Below are positions 28,542 through 38,424 of a stretch of 64,000 bases of DNA, one piece after another (positions within the stretch are counted from its first letter, which is position 1; the number at the start of each line of letters is the position of its first letter). The stretch is from contig NZ_JAMOHV010000010.1 of the NCBI RefSeq assembly GCF_024448505.1, positions 1 through 64,000 of the forward strand, written 5' to 3'. The notes beneath the pieces were generated by a model that was not told the origin of the DNA, did no database searches, and saw only the letters and a program-made list of their open reading frames with translations. The translations under genes and the position numbers were made by a program. This stretch comes from Stutzerimonas degradans. GTDB lineage: Bacteria; Pseudomonadota; Gammaproteobacteria; Pseudomonadales; Pseudomonadaceae.

Positions 28542-28579
28542 ACAAAAAAGCCGGCCCCGACTCGACATCGGGACCGGCC
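28542..28579 (-). terminator. Intrinsic terminator of thiS-thiG
   Basis: On the minus strand GCCGGTCCCGA pairs with TCGGGGCCGGC (one G-U pair) around a short loop and is followed by a run of six T (TTTTTTG). It lies just after the thiG stop: a classical Rho-independent terminator. Confidence 0.88.
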
Positions 28580-28589
28580 ACGAGAGGAA

Positions 28590-29384
28590 TCAGCGGATCA
28601 GTCCTTCCAGAGGCGACGAAGCGCTGGCGTAAAGCTTCTTCGGCATGCGTCCGGCGAGATAGGCCAGACGCCCAGCCTCGATGGCGTATTTCATCGCCTC
28701 GGCCATCAGCACCGGGTGCTGCGCATGGGCGATGGCGCTGTTCATCAGCACCGCCTCGCAACCCAACTCCATGGCGATGGTGGCGTCGGACGCGGTACCC
28801 ACGCCGGCATCCACCAGCACCGGTACGGTAGCCTCCTCGAGGATGATGCGCAGGTTGTACGGGTTGCAGATGCCCAGGCCGGTGCCGATCAGGCCGGCCA
28901 GCGGCATCACCGCGATGCAGCCCATCTCCGCCAGCTGGCGGGCGATGATCGGGTCGTCGCTGGTGTAGACCATCACGTCGAAGCCGTCCTTGACCAGGAC
29001 TTCGGCGGCCTTGAGGGTTTCGATCACGTTGGGGAACAGGGTTTTCTGGTCGGCCAGCACTTCCAGCTTGACCAGTTTGTGGCCGTCGAGCAGCTCACGC
29101 GCCAGGCGACAGGTGCGCACCGCATCCTCGGCGGTGTAGCAGCCGGCTGTATTCGGCAGGATGGTGTAGCGCTCGGGGCTGATCACGTCGAGCAGGTTCG
29201 GCTCGCCGGGGTTCTGGCCGATGTTGGTACGGCGCACGGCGACGGTGACGATCTCCGCGCCGGAGGCCTCGATGGCGTCGCGCGTCTCGTCGAGGTCCTT
29301 GTATTTGCCGGTGCCTACCAGCAGCCGTGATTGATAGGTGCGGCCAGCCAGGATGAAGGGCTTGTCGTTCGGAACTGCGCGCAT
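28590..29384 (-). CDS. thiG: Thiazole synthase
   Basis: Builds the thiazole phosphate ring of thiamine from deoxyxylulose phosphate, dehydroglycine or glycine imine, and ThiS thiocarboxylate. The TIM-barrel protein has GTGKYKD, the Schiff-base Lys in LVKLEVL, and phosphate-binding GIGTGLGI / [17 protein letters not shown] loops. The ATG at 29384 has a GAGGA Shine-Dalgarno and gives 264 residues; the upstream in-frame extension to 29417 is not needed. It follows thiS, which supplies the sulfur carrier. Confidence 0.96.
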   Translation of the reverse strand: MRAVPNDKPFILAGRTYQSRLLVGTGKYKDLDETRDAIEASGAEIVTVAVRRTNIGQNPGEPNLLDVISPERYTILPNTAGCYTAEDAVRTCRLARELLDGHKLVKLEVLADQKTLFPNVIETLKAAEVLVKDGFDVMVYTSDDPIIARQLAEMGCIAVMPLAGLIGTGLGICNPYNLRIILEEATVPVLVDAGVGTASDATIAMELGCEAVLMNSAIAHAQHPVLMAEAMKYAIEAGRLAYLAGRMPKKLYASASSPLEGLIR

Positions 29385-29466
29385 GGGTAATCCTCGTTCG
29401 GAGGTTGAACAGCACAACGGCCGCCGTCACGGCAGCGGACGCTTCGAATCTAGGTGGCTGGGAGCG

Positions 29467-29667
29467 CTAGCCGCCGCCGATGGCGTGCACCACCTCGACG
29501 TGATCGCCCTCGCTGAGCGCCGTCGCGGCATGCGCGCTGCGTGGCACGATGTCGCGATTGAGCTCGACTGCCAGGCGCCGCCCGCTCAGTTCCAGGCGCA
29601 CGAGCAGATCGGCGACCGTCTGGCCGGCGGGCAGCTGGTAGGGTTCGCCATTCAACTGAATCAGCAT
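29467..29667 (-). CDS. thiS: Sulfur carrier protein ThiS
   Basis: Ubiquitin-like protein whose C-terminal glycine is thiocarboxylated to deliver sulfur to ThiG. The 66-residue product (start MLIQLNGEPYQL) ends in AIGGG, with the required Gly-Gly. An ATG five codons earlier (29682) is also in frame. It directly precedes thiG. Confidence 0.93.
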   Translation of the reverse strand: MLIQLNGEPYQLPAGQTVADLLVRLELSGRRLAVELNRDIVPRSAHAATALSEGDHVEVVHAIGGG

Positions 29668-29746
29668 GGGGTTCGCCGCCATTGCGAAAGGGGGTCGGCA
29701 TTCTAGCCCGAACCACCCGGCACACCAAAGCGCCGGCGGCGGCCGT

Positions 29747-30130
29747 TCATCCCGCTCGACGAGGCAGGCGCCAGCCGGCCAGCCCCAGGCACAGCCAGCC
29801 GGCGAGGAAGGCGGTACCGCCCAGCGGCGTGACGATACCGAGCTTGCCGATGCCGGTCAGAGTCAGCAGGTAGAGGCTGCCGCTGAACAGCACGACACCG
29901 ATGGCGAACAACGCCCCGGCCGCACGCAGCAGCCGGCCCGGCGCGTGCAGGCTCAGCAACGCGACACCGAACAATGCCAGGGCATGGATCAGCTGGTACA
30001 GCACGGCAGTCTGGAAGATGGCCAGGTACTCGGCGCTCAGGCTGGCTTTCAGGCCATGCGCGGCGAAGGCGCCGAGCGCAACGCCGGTGAGGCCGAAGCC
30101 GGCGGCGAGCGGCAGGTATGCACGAATCAT
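29747..30130 (-). CDS. DUF423 small membrane protein
   Basis: Inner-membrane protein of 127 residues with four predicted helices and the DUF423 signature GAFAAHGLK near residues 21-29, followed by YQLIHALAL. Function unknown. It lies upstream of thiS on the same strand with an 79-nt gap and is divergent from mtgA. This order (DUF423, thiS, thiG, trmB) is conserved in Pseudomonas as I recall it. Confidence 0.9.
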   Translation of the reverse strand: MIRAYLPLAAGFGLTGVALGAFAAHGLKASLSAEYLAIFQTAVLYQLIHALALFGVALLSLHAPGRLLRAAGALFAIGVVLFSGSLYLLTLTGIGKLGIVTPLGGTAFLAGWLCLGLAGWRLPRRAG

Positions 30131-30141
30131 CGGGTCGTCCG

Positions 30142-30170
30142 GGTGGTGGCTGCGTAACGGCCGCTATAAT
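30142..30170 (+). promoter_or_regulatory. Putative mtgA promoter (-10 TATAAT)
   Basis: A consensus TATAAT lies at 30165-30170, 30 nt upstream of the mtgA ATG. The -35 position (30142-30147, GGTGGT) matches poorly. The -10 box is convincing; the rest is inferred. Confidence 0.45.
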
Positions 30171-30200
30171 GCCGGCTCTTTTTGCCTGCGACCACGCCAC

Positions 30201-30905
30201 ATGCTCCGCTTCCTGCTGCGCCGCTTGATCAAGTTGCTGCTCTGGACCGCCGCCCTGTCGGCCGCGCTGGTCCTGCTGCTGCGCTGGGTGCCGCCGCCGT
30301 TCACCGCGCTGATGGTCGAGCGCAAGATCGAATCCTGGATCGACGGCAAGCCCATCGACCTGCAGCGAGAATGGCGACCGTGGCAGGAGCTGCCGGACGA
30401 TCTGAAGATGGCGGTGATCGCCGCCGAGGACCAGAAGTTCGCCGAGCACTGGGGGTTCGATGTCGCCGCGATCCGCGCGGCCTTCAGCCACAACGCCAGC
30501 GGCGGTTCGCTGCGCGGCGCCTCCACGCTGAGCCAGCAGGTGGCCAAGAACCTGTTCCTGTGGTCCGGTCGCAGCTGGCTGCGCAAGGGCGTCGAAGCCT
30601 GGTTTACAGCACTGATCGAACTGCTGTGGCCGAAGCAGCGCATCCTTGAGGTCTACCTCAACAGCGTCGAATGGGGCACGGGCATCTTCGGAGCGCAAGC
30701 GGCCGCACGGCAGCACTTCGGTGTGGGTGCGCCGTACCTGTCGACCCGCCAGGCCTGCCTGCTCGCCGCGGTGCTGCCCAACCCGCGCGAGTGGAGCGCC
30801 GGCCGCCCCAGCGCCTACGTGAGCAATCGAGCGAACTGGATCCGCCGGCAGATGCGTCAGTTGGGCGGCAGCCATTATCTGCAGCGCCTGGAAGTCGAGC
30901 GCTGA
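30201..30905 (+). CDS. mtgA: Monofunctional biosynthetic peptidoglycan transglycosylase
   Basis: Family 51 glycosyltransferase that polymerises lipid II into glycan strands at the outer face of the inner membrane. One N-terminal membrane helix (about residues 9-29) is followed by the GT51 domain, with the catalytic Glu in AAEDQKFAEHWGFD, the STLSQQVAKNLFL motif, and KQRILEVYLNSVEWG. There is no transpeptidase domain, so it is the monofunctional MtgA. Length is 234 residues from the ATG at 30201; upstream in-frame sequence overlaps DUF423 and is rejected. Confidence 0.96.
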   Translation: MLRFLLRRLIKLLLWTAALSAALVLLLRWVPPPFTALMVERKIESWIDGKPIDLQREWRPWQELPDDLKMAVIAAEDQKFAEHWGFDVAAIRAAFSHNASGGSLRGASTLSQQVAKNLFLWSGRSWLRKGVEAWFTALIELLWPKQRILEVYLNSVEWGTGIFGAQAAARQHFGVGAPYLSTRQACLLAAVLPNPREWSAGRPSAYVSNRANWIRRQMRQLGGSHYLQRLEVER

Positions 30906-31054
30906 GCGACCGCCGGCACTGCGATCGGCGTGACACCCGCGGCTCGACCGACGTCTAGCAGTACGGCGATCATCGTCGACCGCACCGCAACCCCTGGCAC
31001 CACAGCGCACTGTGGCTTTCTTCGAGCAGTACCTCTACGGATCCGAAGCAGGAC

Positions 31055-32995
31055 ATGAATACGCCTCTCCTCCGGCTGTGCCTGGGTTACTTCCTGCTGG
31101 CCATGACTTGGGTGCTGATCAGCGATCCGCTGCTGCTGGCCCTCACCGATGGCCGCCAGGCCGGCTGGCATAGCCTCAAGGGCGGGCTGTTCGTACTGGT
31201 CACCAGCACGCTGCTGTATCTGCTCGGGCGCCAGCATATCCGTCGGGCCGCCGCGCAACAGCAGACCCAGCGCCAACAGGAAACCAGCCTGCGACAGGCC
31301 GCCGCGGTGTTCGACAGCACCCAGGAAGGCGTGTTGGTGACCGATCCCGAACAGCGCATCGTGCACGTCAATCCGGCGTTCAGCCGCATCACCGGCTACG
31401 CCATCGACGAAGTGCTCGGCCAGACCCCCAAGTTGTTCGCGTCCGGGCAGCATGACCGGCACTTCTATCGCGACATGTGGCGTTCCCTGCGCAGCACCGG
31501 CGCCTGGAGCGGCGAGATCTGGAATCGTCGCAAGAGCGGCGAGGTATACCCGCAGTGGCAGAACCTGCGCGCCATCCACGACGAGCACGGGCAACTCAGC
31601 CATTACGTCGCGGTATTTTCCGACCTCACCGCACTCAAACGCTCGCGCGAGGAGCTGGAGCAGCTGGCGCACTACGATCCGCTGGTGCAGCTGCCCAACC
31701 GCCTGCTGTTCAGCGAGCGCGCCAAACAGGACATCGAGCGCGCCCGTGCGCACAAGCGTGGCGGGGCGATGCTGCTGATCGACCTCGACCACTTCAAGGA
31801 CATCAACGAGAGCCTCGGCCCCAGTCTCGGCGACGCGCTGTTGCAAGCCGTCGCGCGCCGGCTTGGGGAGCTGGTACGCGAGGGCATGACTCTCGCCCGC
31901 CTGGGCGGCGACGAGTTCGCCCTGCTCTGTGAGAACTGCGGTGCCGACCAGGCCGCGTCACTCGCGCTACGCATCCTCGGTGCGCTGAACCAACCCTTTC
32001 GCCTCGGCGAGGTCGAGCTGTTCAGCAGTGCCAGCATCGGCATCGTGCTGTATCCCTCGCCGACCAACGTGCAGAACGTCGAGCAGCTGATGCGCAACGC
32101 CGATTCCGCGCTGTTCAAGGCCAAGCACGACGGCCGCGGCAGTTATGCCTTTTACTCCGAGGAGCTGACCCGTCAGGCCCGCCAGCGCGTCGAACTGATC
32201 ACCGCCTTGCGCCAGGCGCTGGAGCAGCATCAGCTGCAAGTGCACTATCAGGCGATCTACGACCTCACCGACGGCACGATCGTCGGCTTCGAGGCGCTGG
32301 TGCGCTGGACGCATCCGCAGCAGGGGCCGATCTCGCCAGCCGTTTTCATCCCCCTCGCCGAGGACAGCGGGCTGATCGGCGCCATCGATCACTGGGTGAT
32401 GACCCAAGCCTGCGGGCAGATGCGGGACTGGCTGAACGCCGGCCGGGCGCTGCACTTCATGGCGGTCAACGTCTCCAGCCGCATGTTCAGTTACGGCGAA
32501 CTCGATGCGCAGGTCGCCGGCATCCTCGGCGAAACCGGCCTGGCGGCCCAGTATCTGGAGTTGGAAATCACCGAAAGCGCGATGATGCAGGACCCGGACG
32601 CCGCCAGCGAGCAGCTGCGCCGACTGCGCGAACTCGGCGTGCGCCTGGCGATCGACGATTTCGGCACCGGCTATTCGTCGCTGCTGCGCCTCAAGCGCAT
32701 GAACGTGCACAAGCTCAAGCTCGATCAGGGCTTCGTCCGCGGCCTGCCGCAAAGCCTGGAAGACGCGGCGATCACCCGCTCGGTCATCAGCCTGGCACAC
32801 AACCTCGGGCTGCAGGTCGTCGCCGAAGGTATCGAACAGGCTTACCAGGCGGCCTTCCTGCTGGAGCACGGCTGCGATTATGGCCAGGGCTACGGCTTCG
32901 CCCGCCCGCGTGCCGCGCAGGAGATCGACTGGCAGATCACCCGTATGGAGTACGGCCAGTCGCAGGTCGTTGCCGGGCGCCATATGTCAGTCTGA
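31055..32995 (+). CDS. PAS-GGDEF-EAL c-di-GMP signalling protein
   Basis: Membrane-bound protein of 646 residues. There are two N-terminal membrane helices (about 5-28 and 43-60), a PAS domain (about 80-195), a GGDEF domain with intact LGGDEF (residues 284-288), and an EAL domain with intact EAL at 413-415 in GFEALVRW, ITES, DDFGTGYSS, KLDQGF and EGIE. Both diguanylate cyclase and phosphodiesterase motifs look competent, so the net activity cannot be predicted. It is followed by a CHASE hybrid kinase on the same strand; both appear inserted between mtgA and rpoH. Confidence 0.92.
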   Translation: MNTPLLRLCLGYFLLAMTWVLISDPLLLALTDGRQAGWHSLKGGLFVLVTSTLLYLLGRQHIRRAAAQQQTQRQQETSLRQAAAVFDSTQEGVLVTDPEQRIVHVNPAFSRITGYAIDEVLGQTPKLFASGQHDRHFYRDMWRSLRSTGAWSGEIWNRRKSGEVYPQWQNLRAIHDEHGQLSHYVAVFSDLTALKRSREELEQLAHYDPLVQLPNRLLFSERAKQDIERARAHKRGGAMLLIDLDHFKDINESLGPSLGDALLQAVARRLGELVREGMTLARLGGDEFALLCENCGADQAASLALRILGALNQPFRLGEVELFSSASIGIVLYPSPTNVQNVEQLMRNADSALFKAKHDGRGSYAFYSEELTRQARQRVELITALRQALEQHQLQVHYQAIYDLTDGTIVGFEALVRWTHPQQGPISPAVFIPLAEDSGLIGAIDHWVMTQACGQMRDWLNAGRALHFMAVNVSSRMFSYGELDAQVAGILGETGLAAQYLELEITESAMMQDPDAASEQLRRLRELGVRLAIDDFGTGYSSLLRLKRMNVHKLKLDQGFVRGLPQSLEDAAITRSVISLAHNLGLQVVAEGIEQAYQAAFLLEHGCDYGQGYGFARPRAAQEIDWQITRMEYGQSQVVAGRHMSV

Positions 32996-33132
32996 CATCA
33001 TCCATGGGTAGGCTTTCTCGCGCCGGTGCACTACCCTGCGGCGAAGGCAGGGCTGCGCACGGCTGAGCCGAAACGCCCGGCAACCCATTGAATCCGTCTC
33101 CATTCGCGTCTGGTGGCGCCTTGCAGTCAATT

Positions 33133-35688
33133 ATGGGCGATCCCGCAATCGACAATGATTCCTCGACCGGCTGGCGCCAACTGATCGGCTGGCGCAACGG
33201 CATTGCCTGGCTGGTCCTGCTGTTCACGCTGCTGGTGCAGCTGGTGGTGTTCCAACACCTGCGCAGCAACGAGGAGCAGGCGGCCAGCCAGCAGTTCGAC
33301 CTGCTCAGCGAAAAGGTCATCGAGGCCATCCAGCGTCGCCTGCATAACCACGAGCAGATCCTGCTCGGCGGTGCCGGCCTGTTCGACGCCAGCGGCCTGG
33401 TCAGCCGCGAGCAGTGGCACACCTATACGCAGCGCCTGCGCCTCGACGAGCGTTACCCGGGCATCCAGGGCGTCGGCTTCGCCCAGGCGATCCGGCCCGC
33501 CGAGCGCGCGGCGCACGAGGCGGCGATACGTGCCGAAGGTTTTCCCGACTACGCCATTCGCCCCGAGGGCCAGCGCCCGCTGTATACCTCGATCGTCTAT
33601 CTGGAGCCGTTCGATGCGCGCAACCGCGCAGCCTTCGGCTATGACATGTACGCCGAACCAGCGCGCCACCAGGCAATGCTGCGGGCGGCGCGGGAGGGCA
33701 AGACCAGCATCACCGGCAAGGTCACCCTGATGCAGGAGATCGATGGCAACGTGCAGGCCGGCGTGCTGCTCTACGTGCCGGTGTACCGCCCAGGGCTACC
33801 GCTGGACACCGCCGAGCAGCGCATGACGGCGCTGCGCGGCTTCGTCTACAGCCCTTACCGGCTGGGCGATCTGATGCAGGGCATTCTCGGCGATGTCGAC
33901 CTGCCGCTGGATCTGAGCGTCTATGCCAGCGACCGCGAACAGTCCGAGCACCTGCTGTTCACCACCCATCAGGCGCCCGACAATGCCCACCAGCCCGTCT
34001 ACAGCCGTCTGCAACAGCTGCAGCTGTACGGTCAGACCTGGACCCTGCGCCTGAACAGCCTGCCGGAATTCGAGGCGCGCTTTCACACCAACGACGCACT
34101 GGTGGTCGGCCTGGGGCTGGGCCTGAGCCTGCTGCTGTTCTTCCTCACCGCCTCGCTGGCGCTGCGCCACCAGCGCGCCCAGGCGCTCGCCGAACAAATG
34201 ACCCGGCACATCCGCTGCAACAAGCAGGCCCTGCGGCTGAGCGAGGAGCGTCTGTCGCTCGCGCTCAAGGGCAGCAATGACGGCCTCTGGGACCTCGATC
34301 TGGAAGCCGGCACGCTCTACGCCTCGCCGCGCGCCTGGGAGATGCTCGGTTATCGCCCCGGCGAACTACCTTCCGATCTCAAGCTGTGGGAACGGGTCAT
34401 GGTCGCCGAAGACCTCGCGCGCGAACGTGCCCGTCTGGCCCGGACGATGCTGTCGGACGTCGACCACTTCACCACCGAACTGCGCCTGCAGCACAAGCAC
34501 GGCGAGGTGATGCCGGTCCTGCTGCGCGGTTACATCCAGCGCGACGCGAACGGCCAGGCGCAACGCATCAGCGGCACCCTGATGGACCTGACTGAACGCA
34601 AGCGCATCGAGCAGATGAAGAACGAGTTCGTCTCCACCGTCAGCCATGAACTGCGCACGCCGCTGACCTCGATCAGCGGCGCGCTCGGACTGATCACCGG
34701 CGGCGCTCTGGGCGAAGCTCCGGCGGCGATGCAGCAGATGCTCGAGATCGCCTACCGCAACAGCCAGCGCCTCGGTCACCTGATCAACGACCTGCTCGAC
34801 ATGGAGAAGATGGCCGCCGGCAAGATGACCTTCGAGCTGCGCGAACACGACCTGGCGCGCCTGCTGGAGGACGCCGTGGCGAGCAACCGGGGCTTCGCCG
34901 AGCAGCACGGCGTACGCTGCGTGCTCGAAGCGCCGCCGCGGGTCAACGTCTGGGTCGACGGCCTGCGCCTGCAACAGGTGCTGAACAACTTCCTCTCCAA
35001 CGCCATCAAGTTCACCCCCGAACACGGCGAAGTGCGTGTACACGCCAACATGCGCGGCAATCAGGTGCGCGTCTGCGTCAGCGATCAGGGTCCGGGCATC
35101 CCGCAGGCGTTCCGTCAGCACGTGTTCGAGAAGTTCGCCCAGGCCGATGCCTCGGACAGCCGCAAGATCGCCGGGACCGGCCTGGGCCTGGCGATCAGCA
35201 AGGAACTGATCGAGCGCATGGGCGGCAGCGTCGGCTTCGAGTGCGTGGACGGCCAGGGCACGACGTTCTGGTGCCAACTGCCGGTGCAGACCTCGCTGTA
35301 CGGCGACAGCAACGACGATGACGGACGTCCGCGCCTGCTGGTAGTCGAGGACGAACCGGACACCGGCCGTCTGCTGCACCTGATGCTGCGCGAGGGCGGT
35401 TATGCGGTGGATCGCGTGCAGAGCCTGTACCAAGCGCGGGAACGGCTGGCAGCCGGCGGCTATCAGGCGATGACCCTGGACCTGCACCTGCCCGATGGCA
35501 GCGGCCGCCAACTGATCGAGGAGATCCGCCGCGATCCGGCGCTGCGCAGCCTGCCGGTGATCGTCATTTCCGCCGCCAACCAGCTCGACCCCGGCATTGC
35601 CGACGAGCACACCATCTGGCTGCACAAGCCGATCACCAGCACTCAGCTACTGACCTCCGTGCAGCATGCACTCGCACCGTCGCGCTGA
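33133..35688 (+). CDS. CHASE-PAS hybrid histidine kinase with C-terminal receiver
   Basis: Sensor kinase of 851 residues. A membrane helix (about 20-42), an extracytoplasmic CHASE domain (about 60-280), a second helix (about 322-346), a PAS domain, a HisKA domain with His505 in VSHELRTPL, a HATPase domain with NNFLSNAIKF and GTGLGLAISK, and a C-terminal receiver with Asp783 in LDLHLPDGSG. The CHASE core matches a form with GVGFAQ and YEPF-like LEPFDARNRAAFGYD. The start is chosen at the ATG at 33133; a TTG at 33088 is an alternative adding 15 residues. No partner response regulator is adjacent. The preceding c-di-GMP protein may be a functional neighbour. Confidence 0.9.
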   Translation: MGDPAIDNDSSTGWRQLIGWRNGIAWLVLLFTLLVQLVVFQHLRSNEEQAASQQFDLLSEKVIEAIQRRLHNHEQILLGGAGLFDASGLVSREQWHTYTQRLRLDERYPGIQGVGFAQAIRPAERAAHEAAIRAEGFPDYAIRPEGQRPLYTSIVYLEPFDARNRAAFGYDMYAEPARHQAMLRAAREGKTSITGKVTLMQEIDGNVQAGVLLYVPVYRPGLPLDTAEQRMTALRGFVYSPYRLGDLMQGILGDVDLPLDLSVYASDREQSEHLLFTTHQAPDNAHQPVYSRLQQLQLYGQTWTLRLNSLPEFEARFHTNDALVVGLGLGLSLLLFFLTASLALRHQRAQALAEQMTRHIRCNKQALRLSEERLSLALKGSNDGLWDLDLEAGTLYASPRAWEMLGYRPGELPSDLKLWERVMVAEDLARERARLARTMLSDVDHFTTELRLQHKHGEVMPVLLRGYIQRDANGQAQRISGTLMDLTERKRIEQMKNEFVSTVSHELRTPLTSISGALGLITGGALGEAPAAMQQMLEIAYRNSQRLGHLINDLLDMEKMAAGKMTFELREHDLARLLEDAVASNRGFAEQHGVRCVLEAPPRVNVWVDGLRLQQVLNNFLSNAIKFTPEHGEVRVHANMRGNQVRVCVSDQGPGIPQAFRQHVFEKFAQADASDSRKIAGTGLGLAISKELIERMGGSVGFECVDGQGTTFWCQLPVQTSLYGDSNDDDGRPRLLVVEDEPDTGRLLHLMLREGGYAVDRVQSLYQARERLAAGGYQAMTLDLHLPDGSGRQLIEEIRRDPALRSLPVIVISAANQLDPGIADEHTIWLHKPITSTQLLTSVQHALAPSR

Positions 35689-35714
35689 GCGGCGCTGACC
35701 GAGCGCCCATGAAA

Positions 35715-35747
35715 AACGCGGGAGGGTCGTCAGACCACTCCCGCGTT
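35715..35747. terminator. Bidirectional terminator between the hybrid kinase and rpoH
   Basis: AACGCGGGAG pairs with CTCCCGCGTT, and GGTC-GTCA-GACC continues the stem inside. On the minus strand it is followed by TTTTTC, making it a good rpoH terminator; on the plus strand it follows the kinase stop by 26 nt. Confidence 0.85.
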
Positions 35748-35773
35748 CAACAGAACCTTCGCCGCGTTATGCG

Positions 35774-36628
35774 TCAGGCCTGGATCGAGCCTTTGAGCTT
35801 GTTCATCGCATTCTTTTCCAGCTGGCGAATGCGCTCCGCGGAGACGTTGTACTTGGCGGCCAGGTCATGCAGCGTCGCCTTGTCCTCGCTCAGCCAGCGC
35901 TGCTGGAGAATGTCGCGGCTGCGCTCGTCGAGGCCTTCCAGCGCTTCGTGCAGGCTGGAGGTGGAACTGTCGCTCCAGTCGGCATCTTCCAGCTGGCGGG
36001 CCGGGTCGTAGCGATGGTCTTCCAGATAGTGCGCCGGCGACTGGAATGCGCTGTCGTCGTCGGCGTCGGCAGCCGGATCGAAGGCCATGTCGTGGCCGGT
36101 CAGACGGCTTTCCATCTCGCGGACCTCGTGCGGCTCGACGCCGAGGCTGTCCGCCACGCGGTTGACTTCCTCGTTGTTCAGCCAGGCCAGACGCTTCTTC
36201 TGGCTGCGCAGATTGAAGAACAGCTTGCGCTGCGCCTTGGTCGTGGCGACCTTGACGATGCGCCAGTTGCGCAGGATGAATTCGTGGATTTCCGCCTTGA
36301 TCCAGTGCACAGCGAAGGACACCAGGCGCACACCCATTTCCGGGTTGAAGCGCTTGACCGCCTTCATCAGGCCGACGTTGCCTTCCTGGATCAGGTCGGC
36401 CTGGGCCAGCCCATAGCCGGAATAGCTGCGGGCGATGTGCACGACGAAGCGCAGATGCGCCAGAACCATCTGCCGCGCGGCCTCGAGGTCCTGCTGGTAG
36501 AACAGCCGCTCAGCCAGTTCGCGCTCCTGCTCGACGGTAAGCAGCGGCAGGCTGTTTACGGTGTGCACGTAGGCCTCGAGATTGGCTCCCGGGACCAGCG
36601 CGTGAACAGGTTGCAGAGTCGTGGTCAT
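35774..36628 (-). CDS. rpoH: Heat-shock sigma factor sigma-32
   Basis: Directs RNA polymerase to heat-shock promoters. It has sigma regions 2 ([19 protein letters not shown]), the RpoH box QRKLFFNLR unique to sigma-32, and region 4.2 with the helix-turn-helix ([16 protein letters not shown]). The ATG at 36628 has an excellent GGAGGAA Shine-Dalgarno and yields 284 residues, the family norm. It follows ftsX on the same strand and has its own upstream promoter-like sequences. Confidence 0.97.
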   Translation of the reverse strand: MTTTLQPVHALVPGANLEAYVHTVNSLPLLTVEQERELAERLFYQQDLEAARQMVLAHLRFVVHIARSYSGYGLAQADLIQEGNVGLMKAVKRFNPEMGVRLVSFAVHWIKAEIHEFILRNWRIVKVATTKAQRKLFFNLRSQKKRLAWLNNEEVNRVADSLGVEPHEVREMESRLTGHDMAFDPAADADDDSAFQSPAHYLEDHRYDPARQLEDADWSDSSTSSLHEALEGLDERSRDILQQRWLSEDKATLHDLAAKYNVSAERIRQLEKNAMNKLKGSIQA

Positions 36629-36656
36629 GCAGTTCCTCCGATAGTGAAGCTGCAGC

Positions 36657-36684
36657 AGTTTAGCACTGCCGCATGAGACTTCAA
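36657..36684 (-). promoter_or_regulatory. Putative rpoH promoter
   Basis: On the minus strand TTGAAG (36684-36679) and TAAACT (36662-36657) are spaced by 16 nt, ending 28 nt before the rpoH start. A second candidate (TTGATA, 16 nt, TAACGT) lies further upstream in an AT-rich patch near 36700-36735. rpoH is known to have several promoters in other bacteria; which is used here is not shown. Confidence 0.45.
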
Positions 36685-36739
36685 GCACACCGAAAAGTTC
36701 ACTTACGTTACCGATAAGCTCTTATATATCAACGAGTTA

Positions 36740-37755
36740 TCAGCGCGGCGCCAATTCGCTCAAATGCCTCGCCACGGCCAGCCAGGCACCGATATAACCC
36801 AGCAGTACGGCACCGATCACCAGCGACAGGGCATCGCCCGAAGGCACGCCGGCCAGGCCGAAATCACTGCCGTAGAGCCCCGCCAGCCGCGTGACCGCCT
36901 CGTTCAGCCAGCCCAGACCGTAGGCCAGCAACAGCCAGGCGATGAGGCCGGCGCCCAGACCGTAGAGCGCGCCCATGTAGAGGAACGGACGCCGCACGTA
37001 GCCGTCGGTGCCGCCGACCAGCTTGACCACCTCGATCTCGGTGCGTCGGTTCTCGATATGCAGGCGGATGGTGTTGCCGATCACCAGCAGCAGTGTGGCG
37101 ATCAGCAGCAGGCTGAGGCCGAAGACGAAGCGGTCGCCGAGCTTGAGGATCGCCGTCAGCCGCTCCACCCACAGCAGGTCGAGCTGCGCCTGCTCGACGC
37201 CGGGCAGCGCCGCCAGCCGCGTACGCAGGGCTTCGAGCTTGTCCTTGTCGACTTCCTCGGGCGTAACCAGCACCACGCCGGGCAGCGGGTTTTCCGGTAG
37301 TTCCTTGAGTGCTTCGCCGAGCCCGGACAGTTGCTGGAATTCCTCCAGCGCCGCCTCGCGGCTGATCCACGTCGCCTCGGCGACATCGGGCAGCGCCGCC
37401 ACTTGGTCGCGCAGCTTCTCGCCGCGTGCCGCATCGATGTCCAGCTTGAGGAACAGCGAGATCTGCGCCGCGCGCTGCCAGGAGCCGCCGAGGCGTTCGA
37501 CGTTGTCCAGCAGCAGCGCCAGCCCCATTGGCAGGCTCAGCGCCACCGCCATCACCAGACAGGTGAAGAAACTGCCGATCGGCTGCTTGAACAACCGACT
37601 GACGCTGTCCACCAGACTGGCGCGATGGCTTTCCAGCCAGGCATGCAGCAGCGTCTGGAAATCCGGCTCGTCGCTCTTGTGCTCGGTTTTCTTCACCGAG
37701 CCGCCGACGCGCTCGGCCGCGCTGGTATTGGATTTGGCTTTGCGTTCGTCGCTCA

Positions 37756-37756
<1 letters not shown>
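36740..37756 (-). CDS. ftsX: Cell-division membrane protein FtsX
   Basis: Permease-like partner of FtsE that transmits ATP hydrolysis across the membrane to activate septal peptidoglycan hydrolases. The 338-residue protein has a long charged cytoplasmic N terminus, a first membrane helix near residues 63-85, a periplasmic loop, and three more helices near 205-330 with FtsX-type TRRTEIEVVKLVGGTDGYVRRPF-like text (seen as RTEIEVVKLVGGT). Its start overlaps the ftsE stop (TGATG). Confidence 0.95.

Positions 37757-38420
<664 letters not shown>

Positions 38421-38424
<4 letters not shown>

Noticed and set aside
33088-33132. TTG start for the CHASE hybrid kinase
   Set aside because: It adds 15 residues without family character. 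The ATG at 33133 is preferred, although neither has a strong Shine-Dalgarno.
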